64,000 bases of DNA from Viridilinea sp964592425. Its GTDB lineage: Bacteria; Chloroflexota; Chloroflexia; Chloroflexales; Chloroflexaceae. Below are positions 41,926 to 51,703 of this stretch, piece by piece. Every line of letters begins with the position of its first letter. The stretch's first letter is position 1. The notes beneath the pieces are model-generated. The model was not told the DNA's origin, searched no databases, and saw only the letters and a list, made by a program, of their open reading frames with translations. The translations under genes were made by a program, and so were the position numbers. Location: NCBI GenBank assembly GCA_964592425.1, contig CAZQCG010000005.1, positions 112,713 to 176,712 of the forward strand, read 5' to 3'.

Positions 41926-41987
41926 GGTGCCACCTCTTTCCATCGTCACCTGAACTGTCTGGATAATACCAGAACAAAAGTTCGATG

Positions 41988-43208
41988 TCAAGCCTTTTTG
42001 CTCGACTCTTGCTGGTGCTGATCGAGGATGGCCAGGGTTTCGAGATGAGGAGTCTGGGGGAACATATCGTAGCCACGGAGGCTCTGCAGGCGATAGCCGG
42101 GAGCCAGGGCATGCAGATCTTCGAACTGGGTGAGTGGATTACACGAGAGGTAGACGATGCGGTGCGGGGCCAGCCGCAGCAGTTCGGCGCAGACTTCGGG
42201 GCCGAGTCCGGTGCGGGGTGGGTCGGCCACGACGACACCAAAGGCTCTGTCAGGCTGTTCACGCAGGAAGGGCAGTACAGCGCCGGTCAGCACCTGCAGG
42301 TTGGTGCAGCCAGCGGCGGCGGCATTTTGCGCAGCGAGGGTGGCGCTCTCACCAACAGACTCGACACAGACGACCGCGCTGACCGCCGGTGCGAGATGCA
42401 GCCCGATGGCCCCGACCCCACTGTAGAGATCGGCCACTGGTGTACTATCGGCAACGGCCAGCACTGCTGTCTGCAGGTCGGCAAGTAGCCGTTCAAGCAG
42501 GTGCAGGTTGTTCTGAAAGAACGTGTTAGGCCCGATCACGAGATCGAGGTTGCCGACGTGCATCGGCAGCAAGGCGGCGCCCCAGTGGCGTACAGGTGTC
42601 CCGAACGAGAGGTCGGTGAGGCCAGGGTTGAGCAGCCAGTGGAAGCCGATCACGCCGGATTGGTTCAGGGCCGTGATTGCCAATTGTTCCATCTCGGCGT
42701 CGTAAGGCCCGGCGGCGGTAACGGCAGCAAGCAGGAATTGATCAGCCGGGCTGCGGCGCACCACGACGTAGCGTAGAAAGCCACTGTGGTTGCGCAGATT
42801 GTAATCGGGCAATCCGAGTGCCATGGCTGCCTGCCAGACGGCCTGGGCTGCGGCAAAGGCTGCCGGTGGCACCAGGTGGCAGGTTGTCAACTCAACGATA
42901 TAGTTGAACTTGCCGCGTGCCCGCAAGCCAAAGCGGCCCTTGGTGGCAACGTAGTCCATCCGTGTGCGATAGCTGTAGGGATCGGGCGATGCCACAACCT
43001 CCAAGCCCCCTGCGGCGAGCTCGGCTGCCAGCCCGCTCTGGCTAAAGAGGCGGGTCAGCGCCTCTGCCTTGGCGGCAAGCTGGGCGACATAGGTGCGATC
43101 CTGGAAGGCGCAACCGCCACACTCGCCAGCATGCGGGCAGCGAGGTTCGGCAGGCTCACCGGCGCGGGCGAGGCTACTCACCAGGGCACGAAATTCTTTG
43201 GCACGCAT
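41988..43208 (-). CDS. 23S rRNA/tRNA uracil-5-methyltransferase (TrmA/RlmD family)
   Basis: 406 residues. The N-terminus has the iron-sulfur Cys set CPHAGECGGCAFQ, used by RumA-type enzymes. The SAM site is VADLYSGVGAIGLHLA; the catalytic Cys is in YLSCNPLTQ and DPPRTGLG precedes it. No N-terminal TRAM domain, unlike many RlmD proteins. It methylates C5 of a uridine in 23S rRNA or tRNA; which one cannot be decided. It follows the LeuD-like gene by 13 bases. Confidence 0.92.
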   Translation of the reverse strand: MRAKEFRALVSSLARAGEPAEPRCPHAGECGGCAFQDRTYVAQLAAKAEALTRLFSQSGLAAELAAGGLEVVASPDPYSYRTRMDYVATKGRFGLRARGKFNYIVELTTCHLVPPAAFAAAQAVWQAAMALGLPDYNLRNHSGFLRYVVVRRSPADQFLLAAVTAAGPYDAEMEQLAITALNQSGVIGFHWLLNPGLTDLSFGTPVRHWGAALLPMHVGNLDLVIGPNTFFQNNLHLLERLLADLQTAVLAVADSTPVADLYSGVGAIGLHLAPAVSAVVCVESVGESATLAAQNAAAAGCTNLQVLTGAVLPFLREQPDRAFGVVVADPPRTGLGPEVCAELLRLAPHRIVYLSCNPLTQFEDLHALAPGYRLQSLRGYDMFPQTPHLETLAILDQHQQESSKKA

Positions 43209-43221
43209 TCTTCAGCCACCC

Positions 43222-43725
43222 CTACTCGGCAAAGCCCTCTTCTTCAACCACGCGGCGCATACGAGCCAGCAACTGGGTTCGCCGCACAGCAGCCAGTGTG
43301 GCTGGTGGTGTCGGTGCAACCTCCCAGCGGCTGCCAGTAACCTCGATCTGCCCGCGCTCAAGATCAAGACGGACAAGTGAGCCCTCAGTGATCTGCGCCG
43401 CTGCTGCCGGGGCGACCAGGAAGGGCAATCCATAGGTGGCAGCGAGGTTCTCGAAGTCTGGGGCGACCCCGGCGCAGATCACGGCGGCGATGCCAGTAGC
43501 CTGCAGGGCGATCAACGCCGCTTCGACGCCCGCACCTGCAGTGAGGACACCTGCCAGCACCAGCAGATCGCCTTCACGCACCCGTTCAGCAAAACTCACG
43601 TCGACCGCGCCGAGGCATGCGCCAGCAATCTCAGCCGGGTCGCCGGCCCACACCAGCGCCGGGTCGATCACCTGGATGGGGTGCAGGTCGCTGTTGATCC
43701 GCCGTGCATAGCCCTGCAGAACCAT
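43222..43725 (-). CDS. LeuD/aconitase swivel-domain-like protein, active site lost
   Basis: 167 residues, about the length of archaeal-type LeuD (isopropylmalate isomerase small subunit). The alignment is clear over DPAEIAGACLGAVDVSFAERVREGDLLVLAG, AVICAGVAPDFENLAATYGLPFL and GSLVRLDLERGQIEV. The substrate-binding GCGSSRE motif is replaced by LTAGAGVE, and the N-terminal D-x-D-T-D segment is also lost. No LeuC is near. It is therefore unlikely to serve leucine synthesis; its place before an RNA methyltransferase gene gives no clear hint. Confidence 0.72.
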   Translation of the reverse strand: MVLQGYARRINSDLHPIQVIDPALVWAGDPAEIAGACLGAVDVSFAERVREGDLLVLAGVLTAGAGVEAALIALQATGIAAVICAGVAPDFENLAATYGLPFLVAPAAAAQITEGSLVRLDLERGQIEVTGSRWEVAPTPPATLAAVRRTQLLARMRRVVEEEGFAE

Positions 43726-43785
43726 CGTTGTCTTCTCAGTTGGGACTGGCCTGCCAGCCCCCTTGTGCCAGCGGTCAGGAGGCCC

Positions 43786-45114
<1,329 letters not shown>

Positions 45115-45147
45115 AGGTGCTTACCTTCAGGCGCGGAGCATTGGCGA

Positions 45148-45156
45148 ATTATAGCA
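45148..45156 (-). promoter_or_regulatory. Extended -10 promoter of thrC
   Basis: TGC-TATAAT on the minus strand, perfect -10 plus TGn, 33 bases upstream of the start codon. Confidence 0.6.
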
Positions 45157-45245
45157 TGCAGGTCTACAGGGGCGCTCAGACCTGAAAGAGTGCCATCGCT
45201 TCTGTGCTATGCTTAGCCAAGCCTCTTCTTTGTGAGAACAGTCGT

Positions 45246-47000
45246 ATGCAGACAGCGCTCTCGCTCTTCGCCTTGCTGACCGCCGATCTGGGCGATCGGC
45301 TCGTCCCGATCCAGGCGACCAAGGCAACGCTGGTTGATGTCAGCCATGCGCTGGAAGATATGGTGATCACCGAACGGTTGCCAGCGATGATCCTGACTGG
45401 CTTCCAGGAGTCGCGTCACTGGCGCGAAGAGACTGAGCGTTACCGCGACCTGGCCGGTGTGGCCCACCAGATCTGCATCTTTGCCGGCGGCGAGTTGCCG
45501 AAAGAGGAAGATCAGCGCCAGATCCACGTACGGCTTCTGGATCCCGATCCGCTCCGCCAGGAGTGGTTTTTGCTTGTTCTGACCAGGCAGATCGGTGCCA
45601 TATTGTGTGGGCGTGATCAGCAGACACCAGTTCAGAGCGAGGGTGACCGCCGCTTTGCGACACTGTGGACGTTCGAGCCGCCAATCATCGCACGCACCCT
45701 GGAACTGCTGCGCACTGTAGTTGCCCGCGAACGCCCTGATCGCCTGGCCGACCTGGACGAGGCGATCCGACGTTTTCCCCCACCACCTCCTGATGCCAGG
45801 CTGGTAACGCTCTTTACGACACGCCTGATTGATGACCTGACCCAGCAACATCAGATCCGGCTGCAGATCGAGCGTACCCTGGCCTATGAATCGCGTCTGC
45901 GTGCCCTGGGGCAGGTGCTCTCAGGGGTGGCTCACGAGCTCAACAATCCCCTACAGAGCATTCTGGGCTTTGCCAGCCTGATCATGGAAGACGAAAGCCT
46001 CGCCCTGGAGACGATCGCCGATGCCCGCCATATTGTTGATGCTGCTGAGCGGGCACGGCAGATTGTGCGCAGCCTGCTTCAACTCGCTCGCCCCGGCTCG
46101 CCCGGTCCAACACCGACCGACCTGGCAGTGCTCGTCAAGCATACCTTGATCTTCGTGCAGACCGATCTTGATAACTATGGCATTCAGGTGACGCTCGAGG
46201 TCAAACCGGCGCGAGTGATCCTTCAGGTTGATGCGGTTCGTCTGCAACAACTCCTGATCAACCTGCTCACGAATGCGATCCATGCCCTGACCCCACAGCG
46301 TGCGCCGCGCCAGATTGGCATCACCATCAATGGTGAAGATCCAGCCTGGGTCGACCTAATTGTTGCCGACAATGGACCGGGAATTCCGGCGCACCTGCAC
46401 GAGCGGATCTTTGAGCCCTTTTTTACCACCAAGCCGGTCAGCGAGGGTACCGGCCTCGGGCTGAGCATTGTCCGTACGATTGTCCAGGAACACGAGGGGC
46501 TGATCAACCTGGAGAGCAGTCCTGGCCAGGGTACGATCATCTGCGTGCGTTTTCCGGTGACGGTTCAGGCAAACCAGGCGCAGTTGGAAGCAGAGCTTTC
46601 TGTGGGGCGTGGCAATATCCTGGTGATCGATGACGACCCCCAGGTAAACGCCTTGATTACGCGGGTGCTCAGCAATGCTGGCTACAGCGTCCATTCGGAG
46701 ACGAATCCCATAGCTGCGCGTGATCGGCTTGCCAGCCACACCTATCACACCGTGATCTGTGATCTTTTGATGCCTGGCCTCAGCGGTATCGAGATCTACG
46801 AAGAGTTGACCCGTGTCAACCCGAGCCTGGCTCGGCGGTTGATCTTTGTCACTGGTGATGCAACCAGGTCGAGCACACGCGCCTTTCTTGAAGGCACCGG
46901 GCTGTCCTACTTGCTCAAGCCGTTCAGTTCCAAGCAACTGCTGGCGGTGCTGTCCAGCCTGGATGAGCCACCGGTCAGCGCATCGCGCTGTGGGCTGTGA
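45246..47000 (+). CDS. Hybrid sensor histidine kinase with N-terminal DICT domain and receiver
   Basis: 584 residues, no membrane helix, so a cytoplasmic sensor. Residues 1-170 match the DICT sensory domain (Diguanylate Cyclases and Two-component systems). The HisKA site is His230 in LSGVAHELNNPLQSI, the ATPase has ADNGPGIP and GTGLGLSIVRTIV, and a C-terminal receiver carries the phospho-Asp in VICDLLMPG (near 510) with Lys in LLKPFSS. DICT is associated with light or oxygen-responsive systems in photosynthetic bacteria; the signal here is unknown. Start at ATG 45246; a TATGCT -10 lies at 45208-45213. Its 3' end overlaps the convergent gene by 26 bases. Confidence 0.88.
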   Translation: MQTALSLFALLTADLGDRLVPIQATKATLVDVSHALEDMVITERLPAMILTGFQESRHWREETERYRDLAGVAHQICIFAGGELPKEEDQRQIHVRLLDPDPLRQEWFLLVLTRQIGAILCGRDQQTPVQSEGDRRFATLWTFEPPIIARTLELLRTVVARERPDRLADLDEAIRRFPPPPPDARLVTLFTTRLIDDLTQQHQIRLQIERTLAYESRLRALGQVLSGVAHELNNPLQSILGFASLIMEDESLALETIADARHIVDAAERARQIVRSLLQLARPGSPGPTPTDLAVLVKHTLIFVQTDLDNYGIQVTLEVKPARVILQVDAVRLQQLLINLLTNAIHALTPQRAPRQIGITINGEDPAWVDLIVADNGPGIPAHLHERIFEPFFTTKPVSEGTGLGLSIVRTIVQEHEGLINLESSPGQGTIICVRFPVTVQANQAQLEAELSVGRGNILVIDDDPQVNALITRVLSNAGYSVHSETNPIAARDRLASHTYHTVICDLLMPGLSGIEIYEELTRVNPSLARRLIFVTGDATRSSTRAFLEGTGLSYLLKPFSSKQLLAVLSSLDEPPVSASRCGL

Positions 47001-47673
47001 CGGCAAGCACACCGAAGCTTTCGCTGCTATGGCTGATGATCATCAGACAGCGTTCGAGCACCTGAATGCCGCGCTCGTCAAGGGTGATCCCGTTCTCCCA
47101 TTCGGCAAGTAACTCGGCGGCCTCAAGGTAGGTCTGCACGGACGCACGGCGCTCAGCGGTGTCGGGCAGGCGCGCCTCGGCAGCGGCCACCAGCAGGTGC
47201 AGGCGTTTACGGGTCAGTTCAGGGCTGGTACGAAAGGGCCCAAGCAGGGCCTCACACTCTGCGAGCAGACGTTCTTCCTCTTTGAGCAAACTGATGATAT
47301 TGAGGAAACAGACGCGCAACTCAAGCGAGAGAGCGTCCTGCTCGTGAACAGCAATCAGCTTGAGCGCCTCGTCGCTCATAGTTCGAGCTTTGCTGCTCTC
47401 TTCAAGCTCACGGCTAAAACCGGAGGTACGCGCCGGGCCCTCTTCACGCACGGCCCAGAGGTTGCCGAGGTGCAGGCAGATACGCGTCAACTCGATCACC
47501 TCGCGCCCACTGCCGAAGGCCAGCAGGGCCTGCACCAGGCGAACCTCACGCACGGCCTGCTCACAGTGAGCCCTGGCCAGTGGCAGGGTGGCGATGATCT
47601 TGCGCAGGATGCTCACATAGTCGGAGAGATCTTTGTAGAGCGCCTCATTCGCGCGGGTAAAAAAATGCTGCAT
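46975..47673 (-). CDS. Alpha-helical protein, function unknown
   Basis: 232 residues, predicted almost fully helical and without membrane segments; a helical-repeat or coiled-coil protein is likely (SLLKEEERLLAECEALLGPF, LLVAAAEARLPDTAERRASV). No family recognised. The start ATG 47673 has AGGAG ten bases upstream; an in-frame upstream start at 47754 is not supported. It overlaps the 3' end of the kinase gene tail to tail. Confidence 0.7.
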   Translation of the reverse strand: MQHFFTRANEALYKDLSDYVSILRKIIATLPLARAHCEQAVREVRLVQALLAFGSGREVIELTRICLHLGNLWAVREEGPARTSGFSRELEESSKARTMSDEALKLIAVHEQDALSLELRVCFLNIISLLKEEERLLAECEALLGPFRTSPELTRKRLHLLVAAAEARLPDTAERRASVQTYLEAAELLAEWENGITLDERGIQVLERCLMIISHSSESFGVLAVTAHSAMR

Positions 47674-47775
47674 GGATGGTTGACTCCTGCGCACTAGCGT
47701 ACGGCTAAAGGTGTTTCCGTATTGTACGCGATGGTTGCAACCGCAACCCAACACGCCTGCTCGATCCGGGCGTGC

Positions 47776-47781
47776 TATAAT
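47776..47781 (+). promoter_or_regulatory. Extended -10 promoter of the mltG operon
   Basis: TGC-TATAAT, perfect -10 with TGn extension, about 54 bases before mltG. A palindrome GGTTGC-AACC-GCAACC lies about 40 bases upstream. Confidence 0.6.
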
Positions 47782-47835
47782 CCCTCGACCTGAACGACAT
47801 CCCTGCCCGTCCCTGTGCCAAGGAGGTTCGTTGTG

Positions 47836-48903
47836 ATGCGCCTGGTGCGTGCTTTGATGCTGAGCATTGCCCTGATCGCCCTGGTGGCCGCCTGCGGGGG
47901 CTATGCCGCGCTCAGTGAGTTGCGTGCCCCGGCGGCGGCCGAGGGTGATGCGGTCGCATTTGTGATCGAGCCGGGCGAGAGTACCACCTCAATCGCAACC
48001 CGCCTGCGCTCCGAGGGGCTCATCCGCCAGCCAGCGCTCTTCACCCTGCTGGCCCGCTCACAGGATCTTGACGGACGCCTGCAGGCCGGGCGCTATGTGC
48101 TTAGCCCGACCATGACGATGAACCAGGTTCTGGTGGCGCTGCAGCAGAGCCAGCTCGAAGATCAGTCGGTGACCCTGCGTGAGGGTCTGCGGCTGGAGGA
48201 GATCGCCGCCCTGCTCGAAGAGGCTGAGATTGTCGATAGCGAGCGCTTCCTGGCCGTTGCTCGTGATGGCGAGCGCTTTCGCAATGACTATTTCCTGCTC
48301 AACGGGCTGCCTCAGGGAGCCACTCTCGAAGGCTATCTCTTCCCCGATACCTATCGTTTCGCCAGCAATGCTGAGCCGGAAGCGGTCGTGCGCACGATGC
48401 TTGATCGTTTTGGTGAGCAATACGCGGCCATCGAGCGTAGCGTGCAAGTGCCCGAGGCCACTGTCCACCAGATCGTGACCATGGCTTCGATCGTGCAGCG
48501 CGAGGCGGCCCTGGTTGACGAGATGCCCCAGATTGCCGGGGTCTTCTGGAACCGGCTACGCCCTGAAAATGCCGGAATTGTGGCCGGCGGTCAGCTTGGC
48601 TCCGACGTTACGGTGCAGTATGCCCTGGGCTACAGCCAGTCCGAGGCGAGTTGGTGGCGTAAGGAGTTGAGTGCCGCCGACCTCGCGGTGGAGAGTCCCT
48701 ACAATACGCGCCGCCAGATCGGCCTGCCGCCCGGCCCAATCGCCGCTCCTGGCCTGGCAGCCCTCTCGGCGGCGGCGCGCCCCGATACGGCACCCGGCTA
48801 CCTCTTCTTCGTCGCCAATTGCGCCCGCGACGGGAGCCATAACTTTGCTGTTGCCTACGAGGAGTTCTTGCAGTACGAGGCCGAGTGGGCGGCCTGCCAA
48901 TGA
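47836..48903 (+). CDS. mltG: Endolytic murein transglycosylase MltG
   Basis: 355 residues. An N-terminal hydrophobic segment with a lipobox-like LVAAC (Cys near residue 20) could make it a lipoprotein rather than a membrane-helix protein as in E. coli. A LysM-like region (VIEPGESTTSIATRL, about residues 45-115) is followed by the YceG domain with the conserved Glu in MASIVQREA, VFWNRLRPE, and a substrate motif QLGSDVTVQYALGY. It cuts nascent glycan strands and so sets their length. AAGGAGG upstream allows ATG 47836 or GTG 47833. Overlaps aroE by ATGA. Confidence 0.94.
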   Translation: MRLVRALMLSIALIALVAACGGYAALSELRAPAAAEGDAVAFVIEPGESTTSIATRLRSEGLIRQPALFTLLARSQDLDGRLQAGRYVLSPTMTMNQVLVALQQSQLEDQSVTLREGLRLEEIAALLEEAEIVDSERFLAVARDGERFRNDYFLLNGLPQGATLEGYLFPDTYRFASNAEPEAVVRTMLDRFGEQYAAIERSVQVPEATVHQIVTMASIVQREAALVDEMPQIAGVFWNRLRPENAGIVAGGQLGSDVTVQYALGYSQSEASWWRKELSAADLAVESPYNTRRQIGLPPGPIAAPGLAALSAAARPDTAPGYLFFVANCARDGSHNFAVAYEEFLQYEAEWAACQ

Positions 48904-49769
48904 GCATCATGCAGAAGATTATCCTGATCGGGAATCCGGTGGCGCACAGTCGCTCGCCACAGATGCAGAATGCCGCCCTAAGCCACCTGGGCCTTTCGGC
49001 AGTCTATGAGGCGGTGCAGGTGCCCTCCGAGGCGGCCCTGGTGGCTCAGGTGCTGGCCTTGCGTGGGCCTGAGTATCTGGGCGCGAATGTTACCCTGCCC
49101 TATAAGCAGGCTGTCGTGCCCCTACTCGACCAGCTTGAGCCGGCGGCTGCGCTGATCGGTGCAGTCAATACGATCTACAAGGCGGCTGATGGGCTGCTTG
49201 TCGGGGCCAACACTGATGCCCCGGCGCTGATCGATGACCTGACGGCTGCCGGGTTTAGGCCTGCCGGGCGTACCGCGCTGATCCTGGGGGCTAGCGGCGC
49301 CGCCCGGGCGGCCGCCTTCGGCCTGGCCCTGGCTGGCGTGGCAACCCTGGTGCTGGTTAATCGCACCCTTGCCCGCGCCGAGGAGTTGCTGGCCGACCTG
49401 CTGGTGAGCCTGGTTGATGAGCATGGGCTTACCACAACTGGCGCAGCGCCAGCGCAGCTGCTGGCCCTGAGCCCCGATGACGCTGATCTGGCTAACATTC
49501 TGGCTGACTGTGACCTGCTGATCAATGCTACCGCCCTCGGCTGGCAACCCGACGAGACGCCGCTGCCCGATCCGCCCATCGGGCCGCAGACGCTCGTCTA
49601 TGATATGGTCTATCGCCCGACCCGCCTGCTACGCGAAGCTGCGGCCCGCGGCGCGGCAACCCGCGATGGGCTGGGCATGCTGGTGCGTCAGGGCGCCCTG
49701 GCCTTCCAGCGCTGGACGGGCCAGCCGGCCCCCCTGGCTTTGATGGAGGCGGCCCTGCGCAACGGCTGA
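48900..49769 (+). CDS. aroE: Shikimate 5-dehydrogenase
   Basis: 289 residues, NADPH-dependent reduction of 3-dehydroshikimate. N-terminal LIGNPVAHSRSPQMQNAAL, the catalytic Lys in NVTLPYKQAV, the substrate Asp in GANTDAPAL, and the NADP site ILGASGAARAAAFGL followed by VNRTLARAEEL. The ATGA overlap with mltG fixes the start. Pairing of mltG and aroE is common in many bacteria. Confidence 0.95.
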   Translation: MSIMQKIILIGNPVAHSRSPQMQNAALSHLGLSAVYEAVQVPSEAALVAQVLALRGPEYLGANVTLPYKQAVVPLLDQLEPAAALIGAVNTIYKAADGLLVGANTDAPALIDDLTAAGFRPAGRTALILGASGAARAAAFGLALAGVATLVLVNRTLARAEELLADLLVSLVDEHGLTTTGAAPAQLLALSPDDADLANILADCDLLINATALGWQPDETPLPDPPIGPQTLVYDMVYRPTRLLREAAARGAATRDGLGMLVRQGALAFQRWTGQPAPLALMEAALRNG

Positions 49770-49788
49770 AACGAGAGGGCGTACAGCG

Positions 49789-50529
49789 ATGTTCACGGCG
49801 ATGCTGGTTCTGCTGGCAGGGCTCATCCTCGGCAGTGCGCTCAACGTGCTGATTGTGCGCCTCCCGCGTGAGCGGCGCATGCTGGGCTGGCCGCGCTGTA
49901 CACGCACTGGCGCGCCGCTGGCCTGGTGGCAACTCTTGCCGCTGCTGGGCTGGCTGCTGCAACGTGGACGGGCCGCCGATGGACGTCGGTTGCACTGGAT
50001 GTTCCCCCTGATTGAGCTGTTGAACGGCCTGGCTCTGCTGCGGCTCTATCAACTCTATGGCTTGAGTCCGGCTTTCTTCTACCTGGCCTTTGTCTGTGCG
50101 GTGCTGCTGCTGACCGGAGCGATCGACTGGCTGCACCGCTTTATCTACACCTTTGTCATCCTGGGGGCAACGCTGGTGGCCCTGGTGGTCGGGCCGCTGG
50201 TGGGCATGGACTGGCGCAATGTACTGCTCGGGGCTCTGGCGGGTGGGGGCCTCTTCCTGGTCTTTTATATGCTGGCGCGCCTGCTCTTTCCCTCCGTCGG
50301 CGTGCCCTTCGGCCTGGGCGATGTCTACCTGGCGATCTTTATCGGCGCGGTCGTCGGGCTGATCAACCTCGGTCCGGCCCTCTTCACCGGTATGATCCTG
50401 GCGGGGCTCGTCTCAGCCGGTATCATCATCGTCCGGCGCAGCGGGCGTAGCACCCCTACCTACATCGCCTATGGTAGCTACCTCTGCCTGGGGGTGTTGA
50501 TCTTCATCTTGCTTGGTGGAATGGGCTGA
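49789..50529 (+). CDS. Type IV prepilin peptidase (A24)
   Basis: 246 residues, about seven membrane helices. The two catalytic Asp residues are Asp113 (LTGAIDW) and Asp178 (FGLGDVYL, the GxGD motif). The cytoplasmic zinc-binding CxxC pairs of classical PilD are absent (only Cys37), as in the short or divergent group. It cleaves leader peptides of pilin-like proteins, which may serve gliding or adhesion. No pilin gene is in the window. Third gene of the mltG operon. Confidence 0.9.
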   Translation: MFTAMLVLLAGLILGSALNVLIVRLPRERRMLGWPRCTRTGAPLAWWQLLPLLGWLLQRGRAADGRRLHWMFPLIELLNGLALLRLYQLYGLSPAFFYLAFVCAVLLLTGAIDWLHRFIYTFVILGATLVALVVGPLVGMDWRNVLLGALAGGGLFLVFYMLARLLFPSVGVPFGLGDVYLAIFIGAVVGLINLGPALFTGMILAGLVSAGIIIVRRSGRSTPTYIAYGSYLCLGVLIFILLGGMG

Positions 50530-50543
50530 AACCTGCTCGTCAC

Positions 50544-51476
50544 TCATGCCAGCCAGTTCAGCAAAAAGGCCAGGCTCGGCAGGCTGAGCAGGGAGGAGAG
50601 CACCACGCTGCCAACGACCAGACGCGGGCGGGTGCCGAACTCAAGGGCCAGAATGGTGGTGTTTACCGCCGTCGGCATACCGGCCAGCATGACGCCCACC
50701 GCCAGGCCCGGCTGGCTCAGGCCCAGGGCCAGGCCAAGGCCATAGCCGACGATGGGCGAGACGACCAGGCGTAGCCCGACACAGAGGCTGAGCAAGCCTG
50801 GTTGCTCGAAGACTACCCCGCCAGCAAGCTGGGTGCCCAGGACGATCAGCATCATCGGCAGGGTCGCCTCACCAAGCAGAGCCAGGCCGCGGAAGATGCC
50901 GACGGCAACCCCATCGGCGCTAGCGGGGTCGAAGCCCGCTGCCCGCACCAGCAGCGCCGCAGCGGTCGCGTAGACCTGGGGCATACGCAAGACCCGCCCG
51001 AGCACCTCAGGCAGTAGGCCGGGGCCGGTCTGGGCCGAGCCGGCGGCGGCAATCGCCACACCCAGGGTCTGGGCCATAATCGACTGGGCGATGAAGAAGA
51101 AGATCGCCTGGGTGAAGCCAGCTTCACCGAAGGCAAAACGGGCCGCCGGCAGGCCATAGTTGCCCGAATTCATGAAGAGCACACTGAGCAAGACTGCGCT
51201 GAGGCTGCGCCCGCGCAGGCCCAGTGGGATAGCGATGGCCGTGGTGAGCAAGGCCAGCAGCATGAGCAGGCCCACCGAGAAGCTCAGCATACGCAGCGCC
51301 CCTGCCCCGGCCAGGTCGGCCTGCACCAGCGAGGTAAAGATCAGCGCCGGGCTCAGCCCATAGATCACCACACGATTAAGTGTCAGCTGGTCGATCGGCA
51401 GATGTGTGCCAAGCATAAAACCAGTGCCGGCGACCAGGGCAATCGGTAGCAGGATCTCGAGCAGGATCGTGAGCAC
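50544..51476 (-). CDS. AEC-family (auxin efflux carrier-type) transporter
   Basis: 310 residues, ten predicted membrane helices. Starts LTILLEILLPIALVAGTGFMLG; has NSGNYGLPAARFAFGE, typical of bacterial AEC carriers of malate or other organic acids. GTG 51476 has TTGGAG upstream and is preferred to a longer start at 51521. Convergent with the prepilin peptidase gene, gap 14 bases. Confidence 0.88.
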   Translation of the reverse strand: MLTILLEILLPIALVAGTGFMLGTHLPIDQLTLNRVVIYGLSPALIFTSLVQADLAGAGALRMLSFSVGLLMLLALLTTAIAIPLGLRGRSLSAVLLSVLFMNSGNYGLPAARFAFGEAGFTQAIFFFIAQSIMAQTLGVAIAAAGSAQTGPGLLPEVLGRVLRMPQVYATAAALLVRAAGFDPASADGVAVGIFRGLALLGEATLPMMLIVLGTQLAGGVVFEQPGLLSLCVGLRLVVSPIVGYGLGLALGLSQPGLAVGVMLAGMPTAVNTTILALEFGTRPRLVVGSVVLSSLLSLPSLAFLLNWLA

Positions 51477-51596
51477 GTTTGATCTCCAACAGGCTGGCGG
51501 GTGCGGCAATCCACTCAGCATACTCGATCACGCCCGGGTTGGTTGCAAGGGTTGTCCCCCTGATGCGCTAGAATAGGGTGCGTAATACTGAGGGCA

Positions 51597-51668
51597 GGGC
51601 GGTCTCTGGTGAGGACATCAGGGCGATCTCCGGTAAGGGCATCAGGGCGGTCTCCGGTAAGGGCGCAG
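51597..51668 (+). repeat. Three 24-base tandem repeats
   Basis: Copies start at 51597, 51621 and 51645; unit GGGCGRTCTCYGGTRAGGRC plus ATCA. The third copy runs into a perfect hairpin. They lie in the leader of the glycosyltransferase gene. In one frame they would encode an eight-residue repeat (RAVSGKGI-like). Confidence 0.75.
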
Positions 51669-51692
51669 CAGCCATAGCTGCTGCGCCCCAAC
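51657..51692. repeat. Dispersed palindromic repeat, copy 3 (diverged)
   Basis: GTAAGGGCGCAGC and GCTGCGCCCCAAC ends match the copies at 13312-13345 and 62366-62399; the centre differs. The hairpin GGGCGCAGCAGC-CATA-GCTGCTGCGCCC (51661-51688) is perfect. Confidence 0.75.
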
Positions 51693-51703
51693 AGGCAGGA
51701 GTC

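Noticed and set aside
51578..51703. N-terminal extension of the GT2 glycosyltransferase through the tandem repeats
   Set aside because: No ribosome site at the GTG, and the family N-terminus starts after 51704; retained only as a repeat finding.
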